Below are positions 28,895 to 37,423 of a stretch of DNA of 64,000 bases, in pieces. The translations under genes were made by a program, and so were the position numbers. Each line of letters starts with the position of its first letter. The first letter of the stretch is position 1. This stretch comes from Actinacidiphila acidipaludis. GTDB lineage: Bacteria; Actinomycetota; Actinomycetes; Streptomycetales; Streptomycetaceae. The notes under the pieces were generated by a model. The model was not told the DNA's origin and did no database searches. It saw nothing but the letters and a program-made list of their open reading frames with translations. The stretch lies in NCBI RefSeq assembly GCF_019890725.1, contig NZ_JAINZZ010000004.1, forward strand, positions 186,001 to 250,000. The letters are read 5' to 3'.

Positions 28895-28934
28895 AGGAGG
28901 GGCCCGGCCGTCGTGCGACGGCCGGGCCCCTCCT
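28895..28934. terminator. Strong bidirectional terminator
   Basis: A perfect 19-bp inverted repeat (AGGAGGGGCCCGGCCGTCG and complement) with a 2-base centre lies between the rightward ABC operon and the leftward AI-2E family gene. It is the longest perfect stem in this part of the window. Confidence 0.8.
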
Positions 28935-28978
28935 GGGAGTTCGGGCCGGCGGGGATCGGACCACAGTTCAGTCCGGTC

Positions 28979-29029
28979 AGCCCGGTCAGTGCGTCAGTCC
29001 GGTCAGTGCGTCAGTCCGGTCAGTGCGTC
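28979..29029. repeat. Three tandem copies of a 17-bp repeat
   Basis: AGTCCGGTCAGTGCGTC occurs three times in perfect register (28979, 28996 and 29013; the first copy has one substitution), with a degenerate fourth copy upstream at about 28968. The last copy runs into the stop codon and last codons of the leftward AI-2E family gene, so the repeat sits exactly at that gene's end. Confidence 0.85.
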
Positions 29030-30672
29030 GGGGCGTCCGCGGTCGGGGCGCTGTCCGCGGAGGGCTCGGCGGCGGGCGGGACTCCGTTCTCGCCGGTCTC
29101 ACGGGTCTCACCCGTCTCACCGGTCGTGCCCGCCGGTCCGGCCGGCCGCGGCTCGGCGCCGGCCCGGGTCGCCGTCCCAGCGGCCGCGTCGGGCGCCGAG
29201 ACGTGAACGGCGGCGGGTGCGGTCGCGAGCGCCGCGTCGTGCGCCGCGTCGTCGGCCGGCACCGCGGCCGCGTGCTGCGCCGGCGCGGCGAGCACGTCCC
29301 CGTCGACGGTCCCGGCCGCCGCGGCCGTGGCCTCCCGGTGGTGGGCGCGCAGATAGCCGACGACGGTGTTGCCCACCGCGACGAGCGGCACGGCGACGAC
29401 CGCGCCGCCGATCCCGCCGACCAGCGAGCCGGCGGCCACCGACAGCACCACGGCCAGCGGGTGGACCCGCACCGCGCGGCCGAGGATGAACGGCTGCAGG
29501 ATGTGACCCTCGATCTGCTGCACGGCCAGCACCACCGCGAGCACCAGCACGGCGGTGAACGGACCCTCGGTCACCAGCGCCACGACCACCGCGACCGCGC
29601 CCGAGGTGACCGCGCCGACCAGCGGCACGAACGACGACAGGAAGATGACCACGGCCAGCGGGACGGCCATCGGCACGCCGAGGAAGAAGATGCCGATGCC
29701 GATGAAGATGGCGTCGATCATCGCGACGATCACGGTGCCGCGCACGTACAGGGTGAGGGTGCGCCAGGCGCGCGGACCCGCACCGCCGAGGGCCTCGCGC
29801 GAGGCCTCGGGGAACAGCCGCAGCACCCAGTTCCAGATGTTGGGGCCGTCGTAGAGCAGGAAGATCGTGCTGAACATCGCCAGCAGCATGCCGGTCAGCA
29901 GCTCGACGATGAAGGTGACGCCCTCCAGGCCGGCGTCGGTGAGCTGCTTGGTGTTGTGGCTCAGCGCGTTGCTCAGGTTGTTCGCGACCTGGTTGATCTG
30001 GTCGTCGGTGACGTGGAAGGGGCTGTTCAGCAGCCACTTCTTGCCCTCGGCGATGCCGTCCTGGAGGCTGCCGGACAGGTTGTCGACGTTGTCCATCACC
30101 TGCCAGACGACGAACCAGCCGACCAGGCCGATGACGACGAAGCCCCCTATGCAGACCATGGCCGTGGCCAGTCCGCGGGGAACCCCGGCTCGTTTGAGGC
30201 GGGCCACGAAGGGCTGGAGCAGCGCGCTGATGAGCAGGGCGGCGACGAACGCCAGGACGACCAGGCGGACCGCGTCGATGACCCGCATCAGCACGTACAC
30301 GCTGCCGGCCAGGATCAGCAGCCGCCAGCCGATCTCGGCGGCGACCCGCATGCTCCACGGCACGGCCGAGACCGGGCTCACGGAGGCCGCGGTGCGCTGG
30401 GCCGGGACGGCGCGCGGCACGGCGGGCCGCTCGGCGGTGGCGACGGCCGCCGCCGGAGCGGGGGCCGGGGTGGCTCGTGCCGCGGCCGGGGCGGACCGGG
30501 CGGCCGGCTCCGCCGTGGCGGAGCCGGCGTCGTGCCCGGGTGCGGCAGGGTCCGTGCCCTGCCGGGCGTCGGCGTCGCGTGCGCTGACCTCGGCCTGCCG
30601 TTGTTCGATGCGCCCGGCGAGGTTGGCCAGCCCTGAGGCCAGCGCGACGCTCCAATGGCGCTTTTCCGGCAT
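29020..30672 (-). CDS. AI-2E family transporter
   Basis: A 550-residue membrane protein of the AI-2 exporter (PerM/YdiK) family. The Ala/Pro-rich cytoplasmic N-terminus (about 1-100) precedes eight predicted helices between about 110 and 430, with the family's GIGIFFLGVPMAVPLAVVIF and PLVGAVTSG segments and the characteristic ILQPFILGRAV motif. The C-terminal 120 residues are Ala/Thr/Gly-rich and disordered, ending in repeated TGET units. The ATG at 30672 follows GGGGAGCACC. Family members export autoinducer-2 or act as Na+/H+ antiporters; the role here is open. Confidence 0.85.
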   Translation of the reverse strand: MPEKRHWSVALASGLANLAGRIEQRQAEVSARDADARQGTDPAAPGHDAGSATAEPAARSAPAAARATPAPAPAAAVATAERPAVPRAVPAQRTAASVSPVSAVPWSMRVAAEIGWRLLILAGSVYVLMRVIDAVRLVVLAFVAALLISALLQPFVARLKRAGVPRGLATAMVCIGGFVVIGLVGWFVVWQVMDNVDNLSGSLQDGIAEGKKWLLNSPFHVTDDQINQVANNLSNALSHNTKQLTDAGLEGVTFIVELLTGMLLAMFSTIFLLYDGPNIWNWVLRLFPEASREALGGAGPRAWRTLTLYVRGTVIVAMIDAIFIGIGIFFLGVPMAVPLAVVIFLSSFVPLVGAVTSGAVAVVVALVTEGPFTAVLVLAVVLAVQQIEGHILQPFILGRAVRVHPLAVVLSVAAGSLVGGIGGAVVAVPLVAVGNTVVGYLRAHHREATAAAAGTVDGDVLAAPAQHAAAVPADDAAHDAALATAPAAVHVSAPDAAAGTATRAGAEPRPAGPAGTTGETGETRETGENGVPPAAEPSADSAPTADAPTH

Positions 30673-30834
30673 GGTGCTCCCCTGACCCCTTCGGCCGTCG
30701 CTGTGGCACCGCTGTGCCACCACATCCCTGTGGGAGACGACGTTACCCGGGATCGGGGTTGCTCAGGCCGGACGGCGGCGTGACATCCCGTACCCGAGGG
30801 GCGCGGGGTACGCCGGTGCCGTGACGAGGCCGGC

Positions 30835-31506
30835 CTAGTAGTAGTTGTGCGCCTGCCAGAACTGCCAGGCGCCGCAGGGGCTGCCGTAACGACTGTTCAT
30901 GTAGTTCAGGCCCCACTTTATCTGCGTGGCCGGATTGGTCCGCCAGTCCGTGGCGACCGAGGCCATCTTGGTGCCCGGGTTGGCCTGCACGAGGCCGTAG
31001 GCGCCCGAGGACGGGTTGACGGCGGTGTACCGCCAGCCGCTCTCACGGGTCACGATGTTGGAGAAGCAGGCGAACTGGCCGGAGCCGACGATCTGCTTCG
31101 CCATCGCCTGCACTTGGGCGATGGAGTAGGAGCTCTGCACGGGGAACGTCGCCCGTGAGTCTCCCCGGCTGGCCGCTTCCTCCCGGGCCTTCGCCGCCTT
31201 CTCGTCGGCCGCCTTCTTCTTGGCTGAGGCGTCCTTGGCGGCCTGCAAACGGGCGGCCTGCTCGGCGCTCTGGCGCGCTGCCGTGTCCGCGGCGTCCGAC
31301 TGAGCCTGGATCTGCTCGGTCAGTGATGCCTGCTGAACCTGTTGCCCCTCGGGGATGTCCGCGAGGAGGGTCGTCGTGCCGGCTGCTTCGACGGGCTCGC
31401 TGGGGCCGCCCTTTTCCGCACCTGACGCGACGCCGACGACGGCGCCCACAGTGGTGACTGCCGTGGCCGAGGCCACTGCCAGTCCCCGGACCGAGATCCG
31501 GCTCAC
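30835..31506 (-). CDS. Secreted lytic transglycosylase-like protein
   Basis: A 223-residue exported protein. A signal peptide (about 1-33, cleaved near ASGAEKG) is followed by a Gln/Ala/Lys/Glu-rich coiled-coil (about 60-115) and a C-terminal transglycosylase SLT-like domain (about 125-223). The presumed catalytic Glu lies in TRESGWRYTAVNPSSGAYG, and GLNYMNSRYGSPCGAW is the usual end motif. It would cleave or bind peptidoglycan outside the cell. The start at GTG 31506 follows GGAAGGAAACC. It has a long (about 350-base) stretch upstream. Confidence 0.85.
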   Translation of the reverse strand: MSRISVRGLAVASATAVTTVGAVVGVASGAEKGGPSEPVEAAGTTTLLADIPEGQQVQQASLTEQIQAQSDAADTAARQSAEQAARLQAAKDASAKKKAADEKAAKAREEAASRGDSRATFPVQSSYSIAQVQAMAKQIVGSGQFACFSNIVTRESGWRYTAVNPSSGAYGLVQANPGTKMASVATDWRTNPATQIKWGLNYMNSRYGSPCGAWQFWQAHNYY

Positions 31507-31979
31507 ACGGTTTCCTTCCGGAGTCGCCCGCTTGGTGACCGCACGGACGCAATCGTGCCCCTGGCTCGGTCCCCCTGTCCGGTCCGCCGTACGGGCCGGT
31601 CGGTCACGGGGGCACTGTCCCGGTGCGAAGTCCCTTGCGGGTTCCGCGTGTTGCTCGGGCGGCTCATGGCGGTCGATGTGATGTTGTGTGGTGCTGTATC
31701 CCGTGCCCTTGCGGGCGCAGGGGTGCCATGAGCGGGGCCTGACAGCCTCACACCCTGCCGTACGGGGACGCGTTGCGGCAATTTCCGGTTGAGTGGCAAA
31801 GCTCACACGCCGCGGACGGCGGTAATTGCCTGCGGATCGTTCACCCAAACGCTAGGCTGCTGCGCCCTCCTGGGAGGGCGCAGCAGCCTCAACTCATCGC
31901 ATTACCCGTCAAATAGGACGGGGCTTTTGCCCGGCTTGTCCGATGCCGACGGACATCGGCCGGGATGCTCCCCGGCTGG
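31507..31979. other. Long upstream region of the transglycosylase gene
   Basis: These 473 bases between the leftward phoH-like gene and the leftward transglycosylase gene hold a terminator (31854-31889) and then about 345 bases of possible promoter and leader. It was searched for the ydaO (c-di-AMP) riboswitch found before many actinomycete wall hydrolase genes; the GGGGTGAATC and CGACAGCTAACC elements were not seen. Two CCCGCAAGGG copies (leftward strand) are present, with no assigned meaning. Confidence 0.5.
31854..31889 (-). terminator. Terminator after the phoH-like gene
   Basis: A perfect 17-bp stem (AGGCTGCTGCGCCCTCC and complement) with a TG centre lies 91 bases downstream of the phoH-like stop on the leftward strand. 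Confidence 0.7.
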
Positions 31980-33299
31980 TCAGCCGACGCCGTCCTCCAG
32001 CATCTCGGTGACCAACGCGGCGATGGGAGACCGCTCGGAACGCGTGAGCGTCACGTGGGCGAACAGCGGATGGCCTTTCAGCTTCTCCACCACCGCGACG
32101 ACACCGTCGTACCGGCCCACCCGGAGGTTGTCGCGCTGCGCCACGTCGTGTGTGAGCACCACGCGGGAGCCGGCGCCGACACGCGACAGCACCGTCAGCA
32201 GCACGTTGCGCTCCAGCGACTGCGCCTCGTCCACGATCACGAAGGCGTCGTGCAGCGAACGGCCCCTGATGTGGGTGAGCGGCAGGACCTCCAGCATGCC
32301 GCGGGCGACGACCTCCTCGACGACCTCCTTGGTGGTCACCGCCGAGAGGGTGTCGAAGACGGCCTGGGCCCACGGGCTCATCTTCTCCGCCTCGGTGCCC
32401 GGCAGATAGCCCAGTTCCTGCCCGCCGACCGCGTACAGCGGGCGGAAGACCATCACCTTGCGGTGCTGACGGCGTTCCAGGACCGCCTCCAGGCCCGCGC
32501 ACAGCGCCAGCGCCGACTTGCCGGTGCCGGCCCGGCCGCCCATCGAGACGATGCCGACCTCGGGGTCGAGCAACAGGTCCAGGGCGATGCGCTGTTCGGC
32601 GCTGCGGCCATGGATGCCGAACGCCTCACGGTCGCCGCGCACCAGCTTCACCCGGCCGTCCGGGGCCACCCGGCCCAGCGCCTTGCCGCGGTCGGACTGC
32701 AGCACCAGACCGGTGTGGACGGGGAGGCCGGCCGCCTCGGGCAGCTCCACGGTGTCCTGGGCGAAGAGCGCGTCCACGTCGTCCGCGGAGACCACGAGCT
32801 CCTCCATGCCCGTCCAGCCCGAGGTGATGGCGAGCTCGGCCCGGTACTCCTCGGCCAGCAGGCCGACCGAGGAGGCCTTCACCCGCAGCGGCAGGTCCTT
32901 GGAGACGACGGTGACGTCGTACCCCTCGGCCTGCAGGTTGCGCGCGACGGCGAGGATCCGCGAGTCGTTGTCGCCGAGCCGGAATCCCGCGGGCAGCACC
33001 CCGGGGTCCGAGTGGTTGAGTTCGACACGCAGGGTGCCGCCGATGTCCCCGATCGGGATCGGCGCGTCGAGCCTGCCGTAGCGGATCCGGAACTCGTCGA
33101 GCTGGCGCAACGCCTGGCGGGCGAAGTAGCCGAGCTCCGGGTGGTGGCGCTTGGCCTCCAACTCCGTCACCACGACGACCGGAAGCACTACCTCGTGCTC
33201 GTCGAACCTGGCGAAGGCGTTGGGGTCGGCGAGCAGCACGCTGGTGTCGAGTACGTACGTGCGCCGGTCGTGATCACGGCGATTCTTGCTGGTCACCAC
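31980..33299 (-). CDS. PIN-PhoH2 protein (PhoH family ATPase)
   Basis: A 439-residue PIN-PhoH fusion. The N-terminal PIN ribonuclease domain (about 10-150) begins [12 protein letters not shown] with acidic residues at EL and GDNDSRIL; the C-terminal PhoH P-loop domain (about 230-439) has Walker [11 protein letters not shown] and Walker [11 protein letters not shown]. The family couples ATP-driven RNA unwinding to cleavage. The double GTG at 33299/33296 is the likely start because family proteins begin just before the RRTYVLDTS strand. The isoprenyl transferase gene lies upstream on the same strand. Confidence 0.88.
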   Translation of the reverse strand: MVTSKNRRDHDRRTYVLDTSVLLADPNAFARFDEHEVVLPVVVVTELEAKRHHPELGYFARQALRQLDEFRIRYGRLDAPIPIGDIGGTLRVELNHSDPGVLPAGFRLGDNDSRILAVARNLQAEGYDVTVVSKDLPLRVKASSVGLLAEEYRAELAITSGWTGMEELVVSADDVDALFAQDTVELPEAAGLPVHTGLVLQSDRGKALGRVAPDGRVKLVRGDREAFGIHGRSAEQRIALDLLLDPEVGIVSMGGRAGTGKSALALCAGLEAVLERRQHRKVMVFRPLYAVGGQELGYLPGTEAEKMSPWAQAVFDTLSAVTTKEVVEEVVARGMLEVLPLTHIRGRSLHDAFVIVDEAQSLERNVLLTVLSRVGAGSRVVLTHDVAQRDNLRVGRYDGVVAVVEKLKGHPLFAHVTLTRSERSPIAALVTEMLEDGVG

Positions 33300-33534
33300 G
33301 TGTGGACGAACCCCCTCGGGAGAGGTGAGTCTGCGGTCCGGCACCCAGGGCCAGGATGCCGGTCTGCCTGTGATATGCCCGGGAAAACGCGACCCCATGC
33401 GAATGCATATGACAGTCATCCGTCGGTCATCGACCGGTCACCGACCGCTCATCGTCCATTCCGCGCCACCGGGGGAACCGGCAACACCCCTGGCGGGGCG
33501 GGTCCCGGCCCGGGATCAGGCGGCGAAACCGCGG

Positions 33535-34296
33535 TTACGATCCGTAGCGGCGGTGTCGGGCGGCGTAGTCGCGCAGCGCCCGGAGGAAGTCGACCTTCCG
33601 GAACGCGGGCCAGAAGACCTCGCAGAAGTAGTACTCCGAATGGGCGCTCTGCCAGAGCATGAAGCCGGACAGCCGCTGCTCGCCCGAGGTGCGGATCACC
33701 AGGTCCGGGTCGGGCTGGCCGCGGGTGTAGAGGTGCTCGGCGATGTGCTCGACGTCCAGGATCTCGGCCAGGTCCTCGATGGAGGTGCCGCGTCCGGCGT
33801 GCTCGTGCAGCAGGGAGCGCACGGCGTCGGCGATCTCCTGCCGGCCGCCGTAGCCCACGGCGACGTTGACCAGCAGGCCGCTGCTGCCGTAGGTGGCCTG
33901 CTCGGCCTCCTTGAGCACCCGCTGGGTGTGCGAGGGCAGCAGGTCCATGGTGCCGACGTGGTGCACCCGCCAGCGGCCGGTCGCCGCCAGGTCGGTCACC
34001 GCGTCCTCGATGATGCCCAGCAGCGGGACGAGTTCCTCGCCGGGGCGGTCCAGGTTGTCGGTCGACAGCAGCCACAGGGTGACCACCTCGACGCCGGTCT
34101 CCTCGCACCAGCCGAGCATCTCGGCGATCTTGTCCGCGCCCGCCCGGTGGCCCTGCACGGTGGTGCCGCCCGCGGCCTTGGCCCAGCGCCGGTTGCCGTC
34201 CAGGATCACGCCGACGTGCTTGGGGGCCTGCGACACGTCGAGCCGGCGTTCCACCCTGCGGGAGTACAACCCGTACACCAGGTCGCGCAGATTCAT
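33535..34296 (-). CDS. Isoprenyl transferase (cis-prenyltransferase)
   Basis: A 253-residue cis-prenyl diphosphate synthase of the UppS family. Catalytic and binding motifs are HVGVILDGNRRWAK at about 27-40 and IRTSGEQRLSGFMLWQSAH near 201-219. It elongates allylic diphosphates with IPP, giving undecaprenyl diphosphate or a shorter cis product. Streptomycetes commonly carry two such genes, so the exact chain length cannot be decided here. It is divergent from the aldo/keto reductase gene across 133 bases. Confidence 0.9.
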   Translation of the reverse strand: MNLRDLVYGLYSRRVERRLDVSQAPKHVGVILDGNRRWAKAAGGTTVQGHRAGADKIAEMLGWCEETGVEVVTLWLLSTDNLDRPGEELVPLLGIIEDAVTDLAATGRWRVHHVGTMDLLPSHTQRVLKEAEQATYGSSGLLVNVAVGYGGRQEIADAVRSLLHEHAGRGTSIEDLAEILDVEHIAEHLYTRGQPDPDLVIRTSGEQRLSGFMLWQSAHSEYYFCEVFWPAFRKVDFLRALRDYAARHRRYGS

Positions 34297-34429
34297 CGCG
34301 TACCAGCCCCTCCTGCGCTTAGACGCCCGGCGGCCACACTACTGCGCGAACGCCCTGGCGGACGAACCGGGGCGGCCGCACCGGGCGCGGGTAGTAAGCG
34401 GTTCAACCTCCCGTGATAAGCAGGGGAGC

Positions 34430-35473
34430 GTGAACATCCGCACCCTTTACCGCGCCTCCGACGAGCGCTACGACTCGATGGAGTACCGCCGCACAGGCCG
34501 CAGCGGCCTCAAGCTTCCCGCCATCTCCCTGGGCCTCTGGCACAACTTCGGTGACGACCGCACCCTGGATTCCCAGCGGGCGATCCTCCGCCGTGCCTTC
34601 GATCTGGGGATCACCCACTTCGATCTGGCGAACAACTACGGCCCGCCGTACGGCGCCGCCGAGGCCAACTTCGGCACCCTGTTCGCCCAGGACTTCCGTC
34701 CCTACCGCGACGAGCTGGTCATCTCCAGCAAGGCCGGCTACGACATGTGGCCCGGCCCCTACGGCGAATGGGGCTCGCGCAAGTACCTGCTGGCCTCGCT
34801 CGACCAGTCCCTGGACCGGATGGGCCTGGACTACGTCGACATCTTCTACTCGCACCGCTTCGACCCCGAGACCCCGCTCGAGGAGACCATGGGCGCGCTG
34901 GCGTCCGCGGTCCAGCAGGGCAAGGCGCTGTACGTGGGCATCTCCTCCTACGGCCCGGAGCGCACCCGTGAGGCCGCCCGCATCCTGCGCGAGATGGGGG
35001 TGCGGCCGCTGATCCACCAGCCGTCGTACTCCATGATCAACCGCTGGATCGAGGACGAGGGCCTGCTGGACATCCTGGACGAGGAGGGCATGGGCTGCAT
35101 CGGCTTCGTGCCGCTCGCCCAGGGCCTGCTGACCGACCGCTACCTCGGGGGCATCCCGCAGGACTCGCGGGCGGCGCAGGGCAAGTCGCTCGACCCGTCG
35201 CTGGTCAACGACGAGACGGTGTCCCGGTTGCGGGCGCTGAACGAGGTGGCCGCCGCGCGCGGCCAGTCCCTCGCCCAGCTCGCGCTGAGCTGGGTGCTGC
35301 GGGACCCGCGGGTGACCTCGGCGCTGATCGGCGCCTCGTCGGTCGCCCAGCTGGAGGCGAACGTCGCGGCCGTCGGCGCGCCCGCGCTCACCGCCGAGGA
35401 GCTCGCCGAGATCGACCGGCACGCGGTCGAACCGGAGGGCGTCAACCTCTGGTCGGTCAGCAGCGACGCGTAG
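34430..35473 (+). CDS. Aldo/keto reductase (YghZ-like)
   Basis: A 347-residue NADPH-dependent aldo/keto reductase. The catalytic tetrad is visible: Asp and Tyr in HFDLANNYGPP, Lys in VISSKAGYDMWPGPYG, and His in IFYSHRFDPETPLEE. The W-P-G-P-Y-G insertion is typical of the L-glyceraldehyde 3-phosphate reductase (YghZ/GprA) group, which detoxifies methylglyoxal and related aldehydes. GTG start at 34430 with AGGGGA just upstream; ATG at 34478 is the alternative. It ends at a strong terminator shared with the convergent prepilin peptidase gene. Confidence 0.9.
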   Translation: MNIRTLYRASDERYDSMEYRRTGRSGLKLPAISLGLWHNFGDDRTLDSQRAILRRAFDLGITHFDLANNYGPPYGAAEANFGTLFAQDFRPYRDELVISSKAGYDMWPGPYGEWGSRKYLLASLDQSLDRMGLDYVDIFYSHRFDPETPLEETMGALASAVQQGKALYVGISSYGPERTREAARILREMGVRPLIHQPSYSMINRWIEDEGLLDILDEEGMGCIGFVPLAQGLLTDRYLGGIPQDSRAAQGKSLDPSLVNDETVSRLRALNEVAAARGQSLAQLALSWVLRDPRVTSALIGASSVAQLEANVAAVGAPALTAEELAEIDRHAVEPEGVNLWSVSSDA

Positions 35474-35503
35474 GCGTCCGCGGCGTCGGCGCGGAACGCG
35501 CAC

Positions 35504-35548
35504 GGAAAGGGGTGGCCCGGGCCCGCACGGCCCGGGCCACCCCTTTCC
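35504..35548. terminator. Bidirectional terminator
   Basis: A perfect 20-bp inverted repeat (GGAAAGGGGTGGCCCGGGCC and complement) with a 5-base loop separates convergent genes. The stem ends in AAAGG/CCTTT, giving a short U run on either strand. Confidence 0.85.
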
Positions 35549-35573
35549 GCCGGCGAGGCGGAACGAGCGGCGT

Positions 35574-36287
35574 TCAGGTGAGGAGGAGCGCGGCGAAGGC
35601 GCCCGCGAGGATGAACGGGCCGAAGGGGATCGGGGTCTTGCGGTTCGCGCGGCGGGTGGCGAGGAGGAAGAGGCCGAGCACCGCGCCCAGGCCGAATCCC
35701 AGCATCGTGCCGAGGAACACCGTCCCCCAGCCGTACCAGCCGAGCGCCAGCCCCATCGTCGGGGCGAGCTTCACGTCGCCGAAGCCCATGCCCGCCGGAT
35801 TGACGAAGAAGAGCACGAAGTAGACCGCGCCCAGCACCGCGGCGGCGATCAGCGCCCGGGTCCATGACCCGTCGTGCGACGGGAGCAGCGTCACCAGGCC
35901 GAGCAGCGCCGCGGTCCCGGCCAGCGCGGGCAGCGTGAGGACGTCCGGCAGCCGGAACACCTTCAGGTCCACCCGGGCGAGCACGACGCCGACCGGCACC
36001 AGCAGCAGCCAGACCGCGAGTTCGGGGTGCGCGCCGACGACGACCGCGAGCGCCGCACAGGCGGCGGCCGCGGCCGCGGCCGTGCCGTACCCGGGGCCGT
36101 ACGGGCGCCCCTCCGCGCACGTCGCGCACCGCGCGGGCCCGAGCCATCCCCGTACGGGGTGACCAGCCGGGCACGCCGAGGCCCACGGCTGGTCCGCCTC
36201 GACGGCCAGCCGGTAGGCGGCACGCGGCAGCAGCAGGCCGACGGCTATTCCCCAGACGGCCGCACCCGCGATCAGATAGACATGCAC
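35574..36287 (-). CDS. A24 prepilin peptidase (TadV-like)
   Basis: A 237-residue membrane aspartyl protease that cleaves the leader of type IV-like prepilins such as Flp. Seven or so hydrophobic segments flank the two catalytic aspartates, one in VLARVDLKVFRLPD (about 105) and one in the GMGFGDVKLAP signature (about 172-176). An N-terminal loop carries Cys residues (SACPAGH, RCATCAEG) that resemble the zinc-binding loop of PilD-type enzymes. It lies at the left end of the Tad locus and likely matures its pilin at 39331-39570. GTG start. Confidence 0.9.
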   Translation of the reverse strand: MHVYLIAGAAVWGIAVGLLLPRAAYRLAVEADQPWASACPAGHPVRGWLGPARCATCAEGRPYGPGYGTAAAAAAACAALAVVVGAHPELAVWLLLVPVGVVLARVDLKVFRLPDVLTLPALAGTAALLGLVTLLPSHDGSWTRALIAAAVLGAVYFVLFFVNPAGMGFGDVKLAPTMGLALGWYGWGTVFLGTMLGFGLGAVLGLFLLATRRANRKTPIPFGPFILAGAFAALLLT

Positions 36288-36322
36288 CGGCCGACCGTAC
36301 AGGAGCCCGTTGGGGAGGACGC

Positions 36323-36718
36323 ATGCGCCGACGCCGGCAGGACGGCGAGGGCACGCTGCTGGCGCCCGGCGCCGAAGTGGCGCTGCGGATCGCCGCGTCG
36401 TACCGGGCCAGGACCCGCGGCCTGCTCGGCAGTGATGGCGTCGAAGGGGCGCTGCTGCTGACTCCCGCGTCCAGCGTGCACACCGTGCGGATGCGGTTCG
36501 CCATCGACGTCGCCTACCTGGACCGGCGGCTGCGGGTGCTGGCGGTGCGGACGATGCCGCCGGGCCGGATCGGCCGCCCCCGGCTGCGGGCCCGGCACGT
36601 GCTGGAGGCCGAGGCGGGCGCGATGGCCGGCTGGGGTGTGGTGCGCGGCGCGGTGCTGGAGGTACGGGCCGGATCGGCGGTGTTCTCCGCGCCGCGCACG
36701 GGCCGGCGCGCCGGCTGA
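36323..36718 (+). CDS. DUF192 domain protein
   Basis: A 131-residue DUF192 protein. The family core (ARTRGLLGSDGVEGALLL, VHTVRMRFAIDVAYLD and VLEAEAGAM) is intact. No signal peptide is present, unlike many DUF192 proteins in Gram-negatives. Strong GGGGAGG before the ATG. DUF192 genes recur next to Tad loci in actinobacteria, and this one is divergent from the prepilin peptidase gene by 35 bases, which suggests a shared control region. Function unknown. Confidence 0.82.
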   Translation: MRRRRQDGEGTLLAPGAEVALRIAASYRARTRGLLGSDGVEGALLLTPASSVHTVRMRFAIDVAYLDRRLRVLAVRTMPPGRIGRPRLRARHVLEAEAGAMAGWGVVRGAVLEVRAGSAVFSAPRTGRRAG

Positions 36719-36725
36719 GCCCGGG

Positions 36726-37250
36726 TCAGGTGACCGGGAACTCCACACTGTTGACGATCTCCTGGAGCAGGGCCGGGTCGTGGGCGGTGCCGTCGACCGC
36801 CCACGCGCGGATCGTGACGGGGTGGCCCTCGCGGTCGCGGACCCGCACCTCGACGTGCCCGGCCGGGCGGCCGTCGGGAGCGGCCTGCGCGAAGCTCAGC
36901 ACCTGGGCGCGCCGGCCGTCGATCGTCAGCGTCTCGCGCCGGGCGTCCGCCGGGATCCGGCCGGGCTGTGCGGAGGACGCAGTCGATGCGGTGGAGGCCC
37001 TGGACGTGCTGGACGCCGTGGACGTGCTGGACGCGGTGGATGCGGTCACGCTGAGTGATGCGTCGGTCCGGCCGTGGGCGCCGGGCAGTTCCGCGCCATC
37101 CGGCCGCACGCGCCAGGTCTTGGGCAGGGCGACGGCCACCGGCCCGGTGCGCAGATAGCGCCACCCGTCGGGCGAGCCCTGGCCGACGGAGCAGCCCGCG
37201 GCGGTCACCGCGAGTGCCGCCACGACGAGATGTCCCGCTCTGGTCCGCAT
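36726..37250 (-). CDS. Putative lipoprotein with Ser/Thr/Ala linker
   Basis: A 174-residue exported lipoprotein: signal peptide with lipobox VTAAGC (Cys at about 20). A short beta domain (YLRTGPVAVALPKTW) is followed by a low-complexity stretch of Ser, Thr and Ala (about 66-92) encoded by GGACGTGCTGGACGC-like repeats (leftward complement). The C-terminal half forms a small alpha/beta domain (VEVRVRDREGHPVTIRAWAV). No family was recognised. It is convergent with the DUF192 gene. Confidence 0.72.
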   Translation of the reverse strand: MRTRAGHLVVAALAVTAAGCSVGQGSPDGWRYLRTGPVAVALPKTWRVRPDGAELPGAHGRTDASLSVTASTASSTSTASSTSRASTASTASSAQPGRIPADARRETLTIDGRRAQVLSFAQAAPDGRPAGHVEVRVRDREGHPVTIRAWAVDGTAHDPALLQEIVNSVEFPVT

Positions 37251-37332
37251 GCCGGAAATCTACCGTTCCGGTACCTGGGACGCCTGCCACCAGGCGTCCG
37301 TTCCGGGACCCGCAGGCCGAAAACCGCCCCAC

Positions 37333-37377
37333 AAAAAAACGGGCCGGTTCGCAGGGGGGGGAGAGCGAACCGGCCCG
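37333..37377 (-). terminator. Rho-independent terminator of the Tad operon
   Basis: GGGCCGGTTCGC and its exact complement form a 12-bp stem; on the leftward strand it is followed by seven T residues. The loop contains a run of eight C residues on that strand. This is one of the few hairpins in the window with a true U tract, and lies about 50 bases after the OmpA-domain gene stop. Confidence 0.9.
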
Positions 37378-37423
37378 AGGGGGGGAGTTACACCGTACCG
37401 CGTCCGCACGCTCCTTCAGGACG

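Noticed and set aside
31507-31910. A ydaO (c-di-AMP) riboswitch before the transglycosylase gene
   Set aside because: The conserved GGGGTGAATC and CGACAGCTAACC elements and the matching helices are not present on the leftward strand, so only a long untranslated region can be claimed.
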